Positions 53,725 through 62,610 of a stretch of DNA of 64,000 bases are shown piece by piece (within the stretch, counting starts at the first letter, position 1; every line of letters starts with the position of its first letter). The notes below the pieces were generated by a model. It searched no databases. It saw nothing but the letters and a program-made list of their open reading frames with translations, and had not been told where the DNA came from. The stretch comes from Brevibacillus sp. SYP-B805 (lineage in GTDB: Bacteria; Bacillota; Bacilli; Brevibacillales; Brevibacillaceae), in assembly GCF_011059135.1 (NCBI RefSeq), contig NZ_JAALGD010000001.1, positions 1-64,000 on the forward strand, in the 5' to 3' direction. A program made the translations under genes and the position numbers.

Positions 53725-55386
53725 ATGACAAGAGACTCGCTTGTAAAAGGTACCGTAATTCTTTCTGTTGCTTCTTTTATTACCCGTTTCCTCGGGGTGA
53801 TACAAAGAGTTCCCTTGATCTACTTACTCGGAACGGAAGCGTTGGGAAGCTATGGAATTGCAAATAACTTGTATACCACGTTACTTGTCATAGGAACAGC
53901 TGGTATGCCTAGTGCTCTAAGTAAAATGATTTCCGAAAAAACTTCTCTTGGTCAGTTTGACGAAGCAAACCGAATCTTTCGCGCAGCCATTTCGTTTGCC
54001 ATTGGAATTGGCATCATGATGAGTGCTCTCTTGTACGTAATCGCGCCTTATTACGCAGCAATTTCGGGTGACCCTCACGCAACTCTGGCTACGAAAGCAA
54101 TTGCGCCGGCACTTTTGATTTTCCCGCTGATTTCGATTATGCGCGGGTACTTTCAAGGACGGCAGCACATGTTGCCGGTTGCCATCACGCAGATCATGGA
54201 ACAATTTGTACGATTGGTGACTTCGTTAAGCTTGGCATATCTGCTCATCGGAATGGGCAAGGAATGGGGGGCGGCTGGCGCTTCCCTGGGTGGCGTTGCC
54301 GGAGGTTTGGCTGCCTTGACAGTTTTGATCTACCACGTTATCAAACTTCAAAAAAAGGACAAGAAACAAAACAGAAAGTTGGCTGGCGATCCTTCAACCA
54401 CTGTTGATAACCCGGCTGCAACTATCATGACCTATAAAGATATTTACGCAAGTTTGCTTAAACTATCCATACCGATCGTCATTTTCTCGATGACGGTTTC
54501 GTTGATCTACACGATTGATTCATCCACCATCATTCCACTGCTAAAAGGTCATTTTCGGACGAGTCAAGCGAAGGAAATTCTCGGAATTCTGGTTGGGATT
54601 GCACAACCAATCGCAGGGTTGCCCATTATTCTCGCAATCGCACTCAGCCAATCCATCGTGCCGATTGTGTCGTCCGCCCATTCTCGACATGATACGGAAG
54701 AAGTGAAAAAACAGACCTCAAAGGTTCTGCAGCTATCCGTTTTATCGGGCTTGCCCATGGTTCTTGCCATATGCATCGGTGCCAGACCATTGGCAGGGAT
54801 CTTAAATTATGGAGGAACCGACCTTGGCCACGTGTTTGGACCAAACATGATCATTTTCGTTACAGCAAGTTCCCTGTTTCAAATCATGATGCAAACATCT
54901 GGCGCAGTCTTGATGGGCATGGGAAAAATGCGTGTGCTTATGTTCAGTGTGGCCATGGGAATCGCGACAAAGGTGTGCGGCAACTATTTGTTGTCCCCAT
55001 TGTACGGTATATACGGGATCCTTTCTGCCACGTTATTGTGTTTTATCGTGATGATGAATATCAATCTTCATTTTTTAAGGAAAGAAGTATGTTTTCAAAT
55101 ACTGCCCGTTCGTCGTTGGATCGGCTTAATCGTCAGTACCGTTACCATCATTCTGCTTGGCACTTGTTTGGAGATGTTGACCCGCACATACAATCATGTT
55201 TTCAAGTGGGATGTTTTCATTCAAGTGACCAACGCCATCATGGTATGCGGATTTGTACTTTTGTTATATCCCATGATGCTCATCTTGACAAAAGTGGTGA
55301 CCAGAGACCAATTCGAAAACTTGCCTGCTCCGCTCCAAAGAATATTGCCGATAAAAAATAAAAGGATGCATGACCAATCCTCATAG
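53725..55386 (+). CDS. Polysaccharide/lipid II flippase-like protein (SpoVB/MurJ, MOP superfamily)
   Basis: 553 residues with about 14 membrane segments. Opening SLVKGTVILSVASFITRFLG and IISRxx-like repeats resemble SpoVB/YtgP/MurJ proteins; GYFQGRQHMLPVAITQIMEQ is a strong family block. A charged cytoplasmic loop lies at about 212-240 (KLQKKDKKQNRKLAGDPSTT). It probably flips an undecaprenyl-linked precursor during envelope or spore-cortex synthesis. It follows a terminator, so has its own promoter or reads through. Confidence 0.9.
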   Translation: MTRDSLVKGTVILSVASFITRFLGVIQRVPLIYLLGTEALGSYGIANNLYTTLLVIGTAGMPSALSKMISEKTSLGQFDEANRIFRAAISFAIGIGIMMSALLYVIAPYYAAISGDPHATLATKAIAPALLIFPLISIMRGYFQGRQHMLPVAITQIMEQFVRLVTSLSLAYLLIGMGKEWGAAGASLGGVAGGLAALTVLIYHVIKLQKKDKKQNRKLAGDPSTTVDNPAATIMTYKDIYASLLKLSIPIVIFSMTVSLIYTIDSSTIIPLLKGHFRTSQAKEILGILVGIAQPIAGLPIILAIALSQSIVPIVSSAHSRHDTEEVKKQTSKVLQLSVLSGLPMVLAICIGARPLAGILNYGGTDLGHVFGPNMIIFVTASSLFQIMMQTSGAVLMGMGKMRVLMFSVAMGIATKVCGNYLLSPLYGIYGILSATLLCFIVMMNINLHFLRKEVCFQILPVRRWIGLIVSTVTIILLGTCLEMLTRTYNHVFKWDVFIQVTNAIMVCGFVLLLYPMMLILTKVVTRDQFENLPAPLQRILPIKNKRMHDQSS

Positions 55387-55439
55387 AACATTTCGCGGCA
55401 TCTAAAGGAACAAAATCAATCAAAGATAGGGTGTAAGGA

Positions 55440-56054
55440 ATGCTGCATCAATTAACGGAATTCCTCTCATCATGGGCGACCGCTCTCGTCGAGACTTTCG
55501 GCCACTATGGCGTATTCATCGGAATGATCATCGAAAGTGCCTGCATCCCCTTGCCAAGCGAAGCGATTTTGCTGTTCGGCGGATTCCTGGTTTCAAAAGG
55601 GATGTTGAGCTTCTGGGGGGTTGTTGCTGCAGGAGTATTTGGAAATAGTATCGGATCTGTCGCCACTTTTTGGATAGCTGCAAACGGAGGGCGTACCTTC
55701 CTCGAAAAGAACGGCAAGTATTTCTTTGTTCATATGGATCACCTGGTCAAGGCAGAACGATGGTTCACGAAATATGGGGAGATGGCTGTCTTTTTTGGCC
55801 GTAACTTACCTGTTGTCAGAACGTTTATTTCATTTCCGGCAGGTATGGCAAAAATGAACGTTGTCAGGTTTGTTACGTTTTCCTTTATCGGTTGTATCCC
55901 ATGGAATCTCGCATTTGTATACCTCGGCGTCAAATTGGGCGATCACTGGCAAATGGTCGAGCCATATCTCCATCCGATCAGCTATGTCATTCTTGCCGGG
56001 TTTGTGATGAGTGCGGGATGGATTTTGTATCGAAAGATAAGAAATCCTAAATGA
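55440..56054 (+). CDS. DedA family membrane protein
   Basis: 204 residues. The DedA signature is present: ESACIPLPSEAILLFGGFLV at about 32-51 and FGRNLPVVRTFISFPAGMAK at about 118-137, with the membrane-embedded acidic/Arg residues typical of this undecaprenyl-phosphate/lipid scramblase superfamily. It lies 53 bases after the flippase gene, which also handles lipid carriers, so a functional link is plausible. The 233-base spacer to the chemoreceptor holds no identifiable element. Confidence 0.93.
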   Translation: MLHQLTEFLSSWATALVETFGHYGVFIGMIIESACIPLPSEAILLFGGFLVSKGMLSFWGVVAAGVFGNSIGSVATFWIAANGGRTFLEKNGKYFFVHMDHLVKAERWFTKYGEMAVFFGRNLPVVRTFISFPAGMAKMNVVRFVTFSFIGCIPWNLAFVYLGVKLGDHWQMVEPYLHPISYVILAGFVMSAGWILYRKIRNPK

Positions 56055-56287
56055 AGAAAGGAATTTGAATGCTAGTTAATGATCAAAATCAATATTATTC
56101 AGGAAGGTATTTTCCTTGTCTGGGTTCAGTTCAAAACCGTGGTTGATCTTCTTGTGTTTGTGAATATATCGTCAAAAAATTGCAAATTTCAGGGATTGAT
56201 CATCGTGAAATCTCGTGTTAGTTTATAACCGTATTTCCCATTGGCAAATTTCACTATCCATGTCCTGTTAATCGGAGGGGGAACAAC

Positions 56288-57967
56288 ATGAAATGGACGA
56301 TCGGCAAGAAATTGGTCGGCGGTTTTTTATCAGTCGCGCTGCTTTTGGTATTGGTGAGCGGCATCTCTTTTTATTTTCTGAAGAAAGTGGACAGCTCGTA
56401 TTCCGATTTGATTGACAAAAAGGCGGCTATCCTCATTAACGCGAAAAATATTCAAGTCAATGCCACGCAATTGAACAGCAGTTTGAGAGACTATCTCCTG
56501 TCACAAAATGCGGATGCCCTGAAAAAAATGGAGGATGCCAGCAATCAATTGTCCCAGTTGGTATCCACATCCCTGCAAATCGCCGAAATCCAGGAAAACA
56601 AAGATGCACTGCGCAAAATCGAACAATTGAACAAGCAGTACAAGGAATCCGCAGCTCAAATCGTCTCGGTAAGCCCGGAAGAAGCCTTGGCCATTGCCAA
56701 TGCTTCCTTGATCCCTGTTTCCAGGGAGATGCGATCGATCGCTGACCAGATCAGTGAGCGGCAGCAAAAAATGATGACGCAAGCCTCGCAGGAAAACACC
56801 GCCATGGTAAACGGGGTTGTGACAACCGTATCACTCATCAGTGTGATTGCCATTGTCCTGGTGCTTTGCATTGGCTATTTTATTTCCAGATTGATTTCCC
56901 AACCCGTTGTTACCCTCTCATCCGCTGCGGAAAAAATTGCTTCGGGAGACCTGACGGTAGACGATATTCAGGTGAAGAACAGGGATGAAATCGGGGAACT
57001 GGCTCATTCCTTCAATGTCATGAAAACCAATTTGCGCAACCTGATTCACCAGGTGGGCATCCATGCGGAACAGGTGGCAGCATCTGCTGAAGAACTGACC
57101 GCCAGTGCTGAACAAACCAGTAAAGCGACGGAGCAGATCGCTTCCACCATCCAGGAAGTAGCCGCGGGCTCCGAACAGCAAGCCGTCAGCGTAAGCCAGA
57201 GCGCCCAGTCTGTGAATGAAATGGCCCAAGGAATTCAGCAAATTGCGACAAACGCCCAGCAGGTATCCACGTCTTCCCTGCAAGCAGCCCAGATGGCAGA
57301 GGAAGGGAATCGGGCGATCCAGACCGCTAACGATCAAATGGAATCGATTCACACCAAGGTGAATGACCTGGCGGACGTGATCAAAGAATTAGGCGATCAT
57401 TCAAAGGAAATCGGTCACATTGCCCAAGTGATTACGGAAATTGCTTCGCAAACGAATCTGTTGGCATTGAACGCAGCGATTGAAGCGGCAAGAGCCGGTG
57501 AACACGGCAGGGGATTTGCTGTCGTTGCGGAAGAAGTAAGGAAACTTGCGGAGCAGTCGGCCGGGTCTGCCAATCAGATCAACGACTTGATCTCGATCAT
57601 CCGCGGACAGATGGAAAAAACGCTCGCGTCCATGGACCAGGTAAAAGGGGAAGTGAGCGAAGGCATGGCCGTAGTCACCCAGGCGGGAAGCTCTTTTGAG
57701 CAGATTCAACGCTCCGTGGATGCTGTTGCTGTTCAGATTCAGGAGGTATCCGCCGGTGCGCAGCAGATGTCAGCCTCTGTGGAGGAAATCGTGAAATCGA
57801 TCACGTTAATCCGGGAAGTGGCGAAAGAAACAGCAGCAGGAACCCAGAATGTTTCCGGTGCTGCTGAAGAACAATTGGCCGCGATGGAAGAAATCACTTC
57901 TTCCGCCTCGGCTTTGTCCAAGATGTCTGCAGAACTTCAGAACATCCTTTCAACATTCAGGCTGTAG
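56288..57967 (+). CDS. Methyl-accepting chemotaxis protein
   Basis: 559 residues. Membrane segment 9-31, a ~155-residue helical sensor resembling the 4HB_MCP domain, a second membrane segment at about 180-205 ([20 protein letters not shown]), HAMP ([20 protein letters not shown]) and a long signalling coiled coil. The hairpin tip is canonical ([20 protein letters not shown], then [20 protein letters not shown]). Ligand unknown. Start after TCGGAGGGGG; terminator just after the stop. Confidence 0.95.
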   Translation: MKWTIGKKLVGGFLSVALLLVLVSGISFYFLKKVDSSYSDLIDKKAAILINAKNIQVNATQLNSSLRDYLLSQNADALKKMEDASNQLSQLVSTSLQIAEIQENKDALRKIEQLNKQYKESAAQIVSVSPEEALAIANASLIPVSREMRSIADQISERQQKMMTQASQENTAMVNGVVTTVSLISVIAIVLVLCIGYFISRLISQPVVTLSSAAEKIASGDLTVDDIQVKNRDEIGELAHSFNVMKTNLRNLIHQVGIHAEQVAASAEELTASAEQTSKATEQIASTIQEVAAGSEQQAVSVSQSAQSVNEMAQGIQQIATNAQQVSTSSLQAAQMAEEGNRAIQTANDQMESIHTKVNDLADVIKELGDHSKEIGHIAQVITEIASQTNLLALNAAIEAARAGEHGRGFAVVAEEVRKLAEQSAGSANQINDLISIIRGQMEKTLASMDQVKGEVSEGMAVVTQAGSSFEQIQRSVDAVAVQIQEVSAGAQQMSASVEEIVKSITLIREVAKETAAGTQNVSGAAEEQLAAMEEITSSASALSKMSAELQNILSTFRL

Positions 57968-57983
57968 GGAATCACTCATGTGG

Positions 57984-58016
57984 CCTCATCGTTTTGATGA
58001 GGTCTTTCTTTTTTTT
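57984..58016 (+). terminator. Intrinsic terminator of the chemoreceptor gene
   Basis: CCTCATC (57984-57990) pairs with GATGAGG (57996-58002), followed by TCTTTCTTTTTTTT. Confidence 0.9.
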
Positions 58017-58260
58017 CAAGGTGACTTCTTCGGTTGGAGTACGGCATTTTTACGAAGCGCCTGCAAAAATAGGTAATCGGAGGAGTAACCTCCAGCGGAT
58101 GATGATTCATAAATTATACTCGCAGAGGGGTATTCAACATATTGGACGGTTTCATCCGTTGAGTCGTTGTTTTGCAAGAGATCTTTGCGGTATTGATCTT
58201 GCCCGTTCCTGGTTGCGGAGTCGAAGCAGGCTATTCCAAGAGGAAGCGGAGGTGGCGAAC

Positions 58261-58512
58261 ATGGATGATTTCAAAAAAGAACTCAAAAAGTTGAAAGCTG
58301 CCGAATTCAAGGCGGGGGAACTGACGCCGTGGGAAAATGAAAGCCAGAATGATACCTCTTTGGTTCAATTCGGCCGCTGTAATTGTTCTGGCCGATGCAG
58401 CTGCAACTGCCGGTGCAGCTGTTCTTGCAGTTGTTCTTGCAGTTGTTCTTGCAGTTGTTTCTGCACCTGTTTCTGTTTTTTCCGCTGCAGTCGTTGTTCC
58501 CGTTGTTTCTAA
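58261..58512 (+). CDS. TOMM precursor peptide (heterocycloanthracin-like) with alternating Cys-Ser core
   Basis: 83 residues from ATG 58261, 8 bases after GGAGG; a longer frame to 57994 lacks a site. Residues 1-38 form a soluble charged leader (MDDFKKELKKLKAAEFKAGE, then LTPWENESQN), similar in style to heterocycloanthracin leaders. From Cys40 to Phe83 the core has 19 Cys, 11 Ser and 1 Thr. From C46 to C72 every second residue is Cys, with a run of (Cys-Ser)7 at 52-65. Cys/Ser/Thr are the residues cyclised to thiazol(in)e and oxazol(in)e by YcaO enzymes, and such an enzyme is encoded downstream. The core differs from the Cys-x-x repeats I know in this family. Confidence 0.85.
   Translation: MDDFKKELKKLKAAEFKAGELTPWENESQNDTSLVQFGRCNCSGRCSCNCRCSCSCSCSCSCSCSCFCTCFCFFRCSRCSRCF
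58410..58450 (+). repeat. 12-bp tandem repeats in the precursor core
   Basis: TGTTCTTGCAGT (Cys-Ser-Cys-Ser) is repeated three times exactly between about 58412 and 58450, the second and third copies identical to the first at every base. Length variation by slippage would alter the core in whole Cys-Ser steps. Confidence 0.85.
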
Positions 58513-58554
58513 GTATCCTGACGGAATCCGTGGCTGCCTGAGGAGAAGTGGTCG

Positions 58555-58600
58555 CCCCTGCATAGCCAAGAAGTACGGCTGGCAGGGGTTCTTTTCTTTA
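58555..58600 (+). terminator. Terminator/attenuator between precursor and modification genes
   Basis: CCCCTGC (58555-58561) pairs with GCAGGGG (58582-58588), with an inner AGCC/GGCT, followed by TTCTTTTCTTT. It lies 43 bases past the precursor stop and 90 bases before the maturation gene. Partial read-through would give more precursor than enzyme transcript. Confidence 0.8.
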
Positions 58601-58689
58601 AGAGCCGGCATGATGGACAATGAGCAGTACATAAGATGTGGTGAACGTGATGGCACTGATTGGCAAAGATCAAGGTAAGGAGGAGTGAA

Positions 58690-60648
58690 ATGACCAAGCT
58701 GACCCCTTCTATGCGTCTGAAGGTGAAGGGAGACACGTTTTTTCTCCCGGATCCAAGCGGCAGCGTGTATTTTCGGAACAATGTGGGTTCGTTCCGGATG
58801 GAAGGCAGTACGATCGATCAGTGGATTGAAAAACTGCTCCCGATGTTTAACGGGGAGTACTCCCTGGAGGATTTGACAGACGGATTGCCGGACGAATACC
58901 GGGACAGGGTGTATGAAATTGCAGAGCGGTTGTACCAAAACGGCTTTGTCCGGGATGTCAGCCAGGATCGTCCGCATCAATTGCCGGATGAGGTGCTCCA
59001 GACGTATGCGTCGCAAATTGAATTTTTGGATAACCTGGGCGGTTCGGGGGCGTACCGTTTTCAGACCTATCGTCAGGCCAAGGTGTTGGCAGTCGGCTCC
59101 GGCCCCTTTGTTGTTTCGCTGGCTGCGGCGCTGCTCGAATCCGGCTTGTGCCGTTTCCACTTGCTGATCACGGACTCGGTGCCGACCAATCGGCAGCGCT
59201 TGGCAGAATTGACGGCGCATGCCCGCCAAAAGGACCCCGAGGTCGCGATCGGGGAGGTGCAGCAGGAGGGCGGGCGCTCCTGGCGGGAGGCTGTGCAGCC
59301 GTTTGATGCGATTCTGTATGTGTCGCAGAATGGCGATGTCGAGGAACTGCGCGTTCTGCAGGCGGTTTGCAGGGAGGAGGGGAAGGTGTTTCTCCCCGCC
59401 GTGTACCTGCAGCAGGTGGGGCTGGCGGGGCCGCTGGTCCATCCGGATGCGGAAGGAGGTTGGGAGTCGGCGTGGCGCCGTCTGCACCAAACCGCGCTGA
59501 GCAAGGATACGGAGGTGCACCCCTACTCTTCCACAGCGGGAGCGATGCTGGCAAATGTGATCGTGTTTGAATGGTTTAAAACGGTTACGGGGGTCGAATC
59601 GGAACGGAAGAATCAATTCTTCCTGCTTGATCTGGAGACGCTGGAAGGAAACTGGCATTCGTTCCTGCCTCATCCGCTGGTGACCGGGCGTCCGGCGGCC
59701 GAATGGATTCACGATCTCGATGCGCGGCTGGAGCGGGATGCGGACAGAGGGGAGTCGAACGGCCTGCTCCCGTTCTTCGGCACGCTGACATCGGCGGAAT
59801 CGGGGATTTTCCATGTTTGGGACGAGGGGGAGTTGAAGCAGCTGCCGCTGGCTCAATGCCGCGTTCAGGCTGTCGACCCGCTGGCGGAGGGACCGGCAGC
59901 ACTGCTGCCGGCGCTAGTCTGCACAGGATTGACACATGAGGAGGCGCGGCGGGAAGCGGGTCTGTCAGGGATCGAAGCGTATGTGTCGCGCATGCTCGGA
60001 CAGATCGTGTTGCCTCTTCCTCCACAGCAGGAAACAGATGGCAGGATGGCCGTTCCGCAGGAATTTGTCGGCGTCGGGGTGGGGGAAACCGCTGCGGAGG
60101 CGGTCTGTCGCGGGCTGCAAACGTGCTTGACCGAAGAGCTGGGCAAGCAACAGATGGTTCAGAAGCCTGCTGTCTCCCGGGTGCAGTTGAGCGCGGTTGA
60201 GGATCAACGCTGCCGGTTTTATCTGCAGGCGCTGACCACGCTGCAGGGAGCGCCGGTGATCGGCTTGGGAGCGGAAGTGTCCGGCTTCCCGGTGGTTTGG
60301 GTTGGTACGGGCGGACGCTGGTATGGCAGCGTGGGCCTCACCGTGACAGCGGCGCTGCGGAAGGCGCTGCAGCAGGCGCTGCTGCAGGCACAAAACCACG
60401 AGGCGTTCCTCATGCCGCAAGCGTTGGAGGTTTCAGCGGTGCTTCTGGACGATCAGGAGCAGCAAAGCCTGGTGATCCCCGCCTATGAAGAGACGGCGCA
60501 AGCGGAAGTGCTGCAGTCCGCTTTGCAGGTTTTGAAACAGCACCGCAAGCGGCTCCTGGTCTTCGATCTGGCAGTGGAAGCCTTTTTGAAAGAGGAAGAA
60601 CTGGCAGGCGTGTTTGGCGTGTTGCTGCGAGAGGAGGAATCCTGGTGA
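58690..60648 (+). CDS. TOMM maturation protein, E1-like/ThiF-related (putative thiazole-containing bacteriocin maturation protein)
   Basis: 652 residues from ATG 58690 (AAGGAGGAGTGAA upstream). The N-terminus (TPSMRLKVKGDTFFLPDPSG) and the winged region LEDLTDGLPDEYRDRVYEIA resemble leader-recognition parts of SagC/E1-like proteins. A Rossmann-like stretch (AKVLAVGSGPFVVSLAAALL) stands where ThiF proteins bind nucleotide but lacks the usual G-x-G-x-x-G. The zinc Cys tetrad is not obvious. In Bacillus heterocycloanthracin clusters such a protein accompanies the YcaO enzyme. The gene overlaps the YcaO gene by GTGA, so the two are made together. Base composition is GC-rich. Confidence 0.8.
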   Translation: MTKLTPSMRLKVKGDTFFLPDPSGSVYFRNNVGSFRMEGSTIDQWIEKLLPMFNGEYSLEDLTDGLPDEYRDRVYEIAERLYQNGFVRDVSQDRPHQLPDEVLQTYASQIEFLDNLGGSGAYRFQTYRQAKVLAVGSGPFVVSLAAALLESGLCRFHLLITDSVPTNRQRLAELTAHARQKDPEVAIGEVQQEGGRSWREAVQPFDAILYVSQNGDVEELRVLQAVCREEGKVFLPAVYLQQVGLAGPLVHPDAEGGWESAWRRLHQTALSKDTEVHPYSSTAGAMLANVIVFEWFKTVTGVESERKNQFFLLDLETLEGNWHSFLPHPLVTGRPAAEWIHDLDARLERDADRGESNGLLPFFGTLTSAESGIFHVWDEGELKQLPLAQCRVQAVDPLAEGPAALLPALVCTGLTHEEARREAGLSGIEAYVSRMLGQIVLPLPPQQETDGRMAVPQEFVGVGVGETAAEAVCRGLQTCLTEELGKQQMVQKPAVSRVQLSAVEDQRCRFYLQALTTLQGAPVIGLGAEVSGFPVVWVGTGGRWYGSVGLTVTAALRKALQQALLQAQNHEAFLMPQALEVSAVLLDDQEQQSLVIPAYEETAQAEVLQSALQVLKQHRKRLLVFDLAVEAFLKEEELAGVFGVLLREEESW

Positions 60649-62588
60649 GCGCTGTCGTTGTGGTTGTCGGTGAAGGGCAGTTGGCGGACTTCGTGGCCGG
60701 CGAACTGTCCGCCCAAGTCCAGGTCGTGCGGCAGGCCGACTGGCAGGCAGGCGTACCGGAAGCGGCGGATTTGGCACTGGTGCTGCACGATTCGTGGCAC
60801 CCTTCCGTTCATCACGAGGCGGAAAAGGCGCTGCAGCCGGCCGGCATCCCTTGGCTGCGCGGTTTCGTTTCATTTGGAGAAGGCGTGGTAGGGCCGTTGG
60901 TTCGTCCAGGTACGCCAGGGTGCTCCCAGTGTGCGGACCTGCGGCAGCTCAAAGCGGGACGCGACCGCAAGGAGATGTGGGAACTGCAGCAGGGGTTGGC
61001 GGCACACGGGGGAAAGCCGCGCGACGCATGGGCATCGCGAACGGGTGTTTTGCAGGTGGCTCACTTGCTCGCGGCGGAGGTCCGGAGGGTGCTGCAAGGC
61101 AGCCAGGCACACACGGAAGGACGGGTGTTTTTGATCAACCTGAAAACGCTCAGGAGTTCACGCCACTTCATTCTGCCCGACCCGCTGTGTTCCGTATGCG
61201 GTCAAGTACCTGACGATTCGGCGAGTGCCGCCCGCATTGCGCTGAACCCCAGTCCAAAGGTCAGCGCCGACAGTTACCGCTGCCGTCCGATGGATGACCT
61301 GAAGGAAGTGCTGGTCAAAGATTATCTGGATTTCCGGACCGGCTTTTTGAACGGGAAAATGCGCGACCTCGTTTCACCATTTGCCGATTTGAGTGTGAAT
61401 CTGCCGCTGTTCTCGGGGGACGAATCCACGGCCGGCCGGACTCATTCCTATGCGGAAAGCGAGTTGACCGCCATTTTGGAGGGGTTGGAGCGGTACTGCG
61501 GGATGGCCCCCCGTGGCAAACGAACGGTGATCCACGACAGTTACCGCAACCTGGCGGATCAGGCGCTCGATCCCGTCGTGGTAGGATTGCACACGGCGGA
61601 ACAGTATGCGCGGCCTGGTTTTCCATTCAAACCGTTTGATCCTGACCAACCGATCGATTGGGTATGGGGCTATTCGTTTTTGCAAGAGCGTCCGCTTCTG
61701 GTTCCGGAGCTTCTCGCCTATTACAGCCTGGGCTGCGGGGAAGGGTTTGTTTACGAAACCTCCAACGGCTGCGCATTGGGGGGAAGTTTGGAAGAGGCGA
61801 TTTTCTACGGCATTTTGGAAGTGGTGGAGCGCGATGCGTTCCTGATGACCTGGTACGCCAAGCTGCCTCTCCCGCGCCTTGATCCTTATTCCGTGAACGA
61901 CCGGGAATTGCGGTTGATGCTAGAACGATTGCAGGCGGTGGCGGGATTTGAGGTGTATTTGTTTAACGCGACGATGGAGCATGGGATTCCCAGCGTATGG
62001 ACGCTGGCGAAAAACAGGAAACAGCAGGGCGTGAATCTGATCTGTGCGGCCGGTGCCCATCCGGACCCGATTCGGGCGGTAAAAAGCTCGATACACGAGG
62101 TTGCCAGCATGCTGCTGACGCTTGACGGAAAATTGGAGGCACACCGGGAGGAGTATGTGCGCATGCTGCACGATCCGTACCTGGTGCAGAAGATGGAGGA
62201 TCATTCCATGCTGTACAGCTTGCCGGAAGCGGAAGAGCGCCTGCATTTTTTGCTGGATGAAAACCGGCCGCTGCGCACGTTTGACGAAGAATACAGGCAG
62301 CCGGCCAGGCATGCGGACCTGACCGATGATCTGAGGGAGATTCTCCAGGCTTTTCGCCGGCTGAACCTCGATGTGATCGTGGTGGACCAGACGACCCCGG
62401 AAATCCTGCGAAACGGGCTGCATTGCGTGAAAGTGCTGATTCCCGGGATGCTGCCGATGACGTTCGGCTATCACCTATCGCGAGTGACCGGGCTGGAGAG
62501 GGTGCTGCGAGTACCGGTGGAGCTCGGATATGCGAAGCAACCGCTGACGCTTGAACAGCTTAATCCCCATCCGCATCCGTTTCCATAA
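60645..62588 (+). CDS. TOMM cyclodehydratase, leader-binding domain fused to YcaO
   Basis: 647 residues, GTG start in GTGA. The N-terminal ~200 residues are ocin-ThiF-like with two Cys pairs (CSQC at about 97 and CSVC at about 183), probably a structural zinc. YcaO proper follows: SYAESELTAILEGLERYCG at about 268, GCALGGSLEEAIFYGILEVV and ERDAFLMTW with the ATP-binding Glu/Arg residues, and the proline-rich C-terminus PHPHPFP that matches the PxPxP tail of cyclodehydratases. It uses ATP to convert Cys/Ser/Thr of the precursor to azolines. All key motifs look intact. Confidence 0.92.
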   Translation: MSAVVVVVGEGQLADFVAGELSAQVQVVRQADWQAGVPEAADLALVLHDSWHPSVHHEAEKALQPAGIPWLRGFVSFGEGVVGPLVRPGTPGCSQCADLRQLKAGRDRKEMWELQQGLAAHGGKPRDAWASRTGVLQVAHLLAAEVRRVLQGSQAHTEGRVFLINLKTLRSSRHFILPDPLCSVCGQVPDDSASAARIALNPSPKVSADSYRCRPMDDLKEVLVKDYLDFRTGFLNGKMRDLVSPFADLSVNLPLFSGDESTAGRTHSYAESELTAILEGLERYCGMAPRGKRTVIHDSYRNLADQALDPVVVGLHTAEQYARPGFPFKPFDPDQPIDWVWGYSFLQERPLLVPELLAYYSLGCGEGFVYETSNGCALGGSLEEAIFYGILEVVERDAFLMTWYAKLPLPRLDPYSVNDRELRLMLERLQAVAGFEVYLFNATMEHGIPSVWTLAKNRKQQGVNLICAAGAHPDPIRAVKSSIHEVASMLLTLDGKLEAHREEYVRMLHDPYLVQKMEDHSMLYSLPEAEERLHFLLDENRPLRTFDEEYRQPARHADLTDDLREILQAFRRLNLDVIVVDQTTPEILRNGLHCVKVLIPGMLPMTFGYHLSRVTGLERVLRVPVELGYAKQPLTLEQLNPHPHPFP

Positions 62589-62610
62589 GCAGTAACCAGG
62601 AGGGAGGAGG

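Noticed and set aside
58261..58512. Metallothionein-like or keratin-like Cys-rich protein
   Set aside because: The charged leader, position directly ahead of YcaO and SagB genes and the precursor-type layout fit a TOMM substrate better; kept as the alternative in the finding.
58231..59856. 541-residue minus-strand open frame over the TOMM maturation gene
   Set aside because: It lies antisense to a well-supported gene, lacks a ribosome site, has low-complexity Arg/Gln/Pro composition and is a GC-rich shadow.
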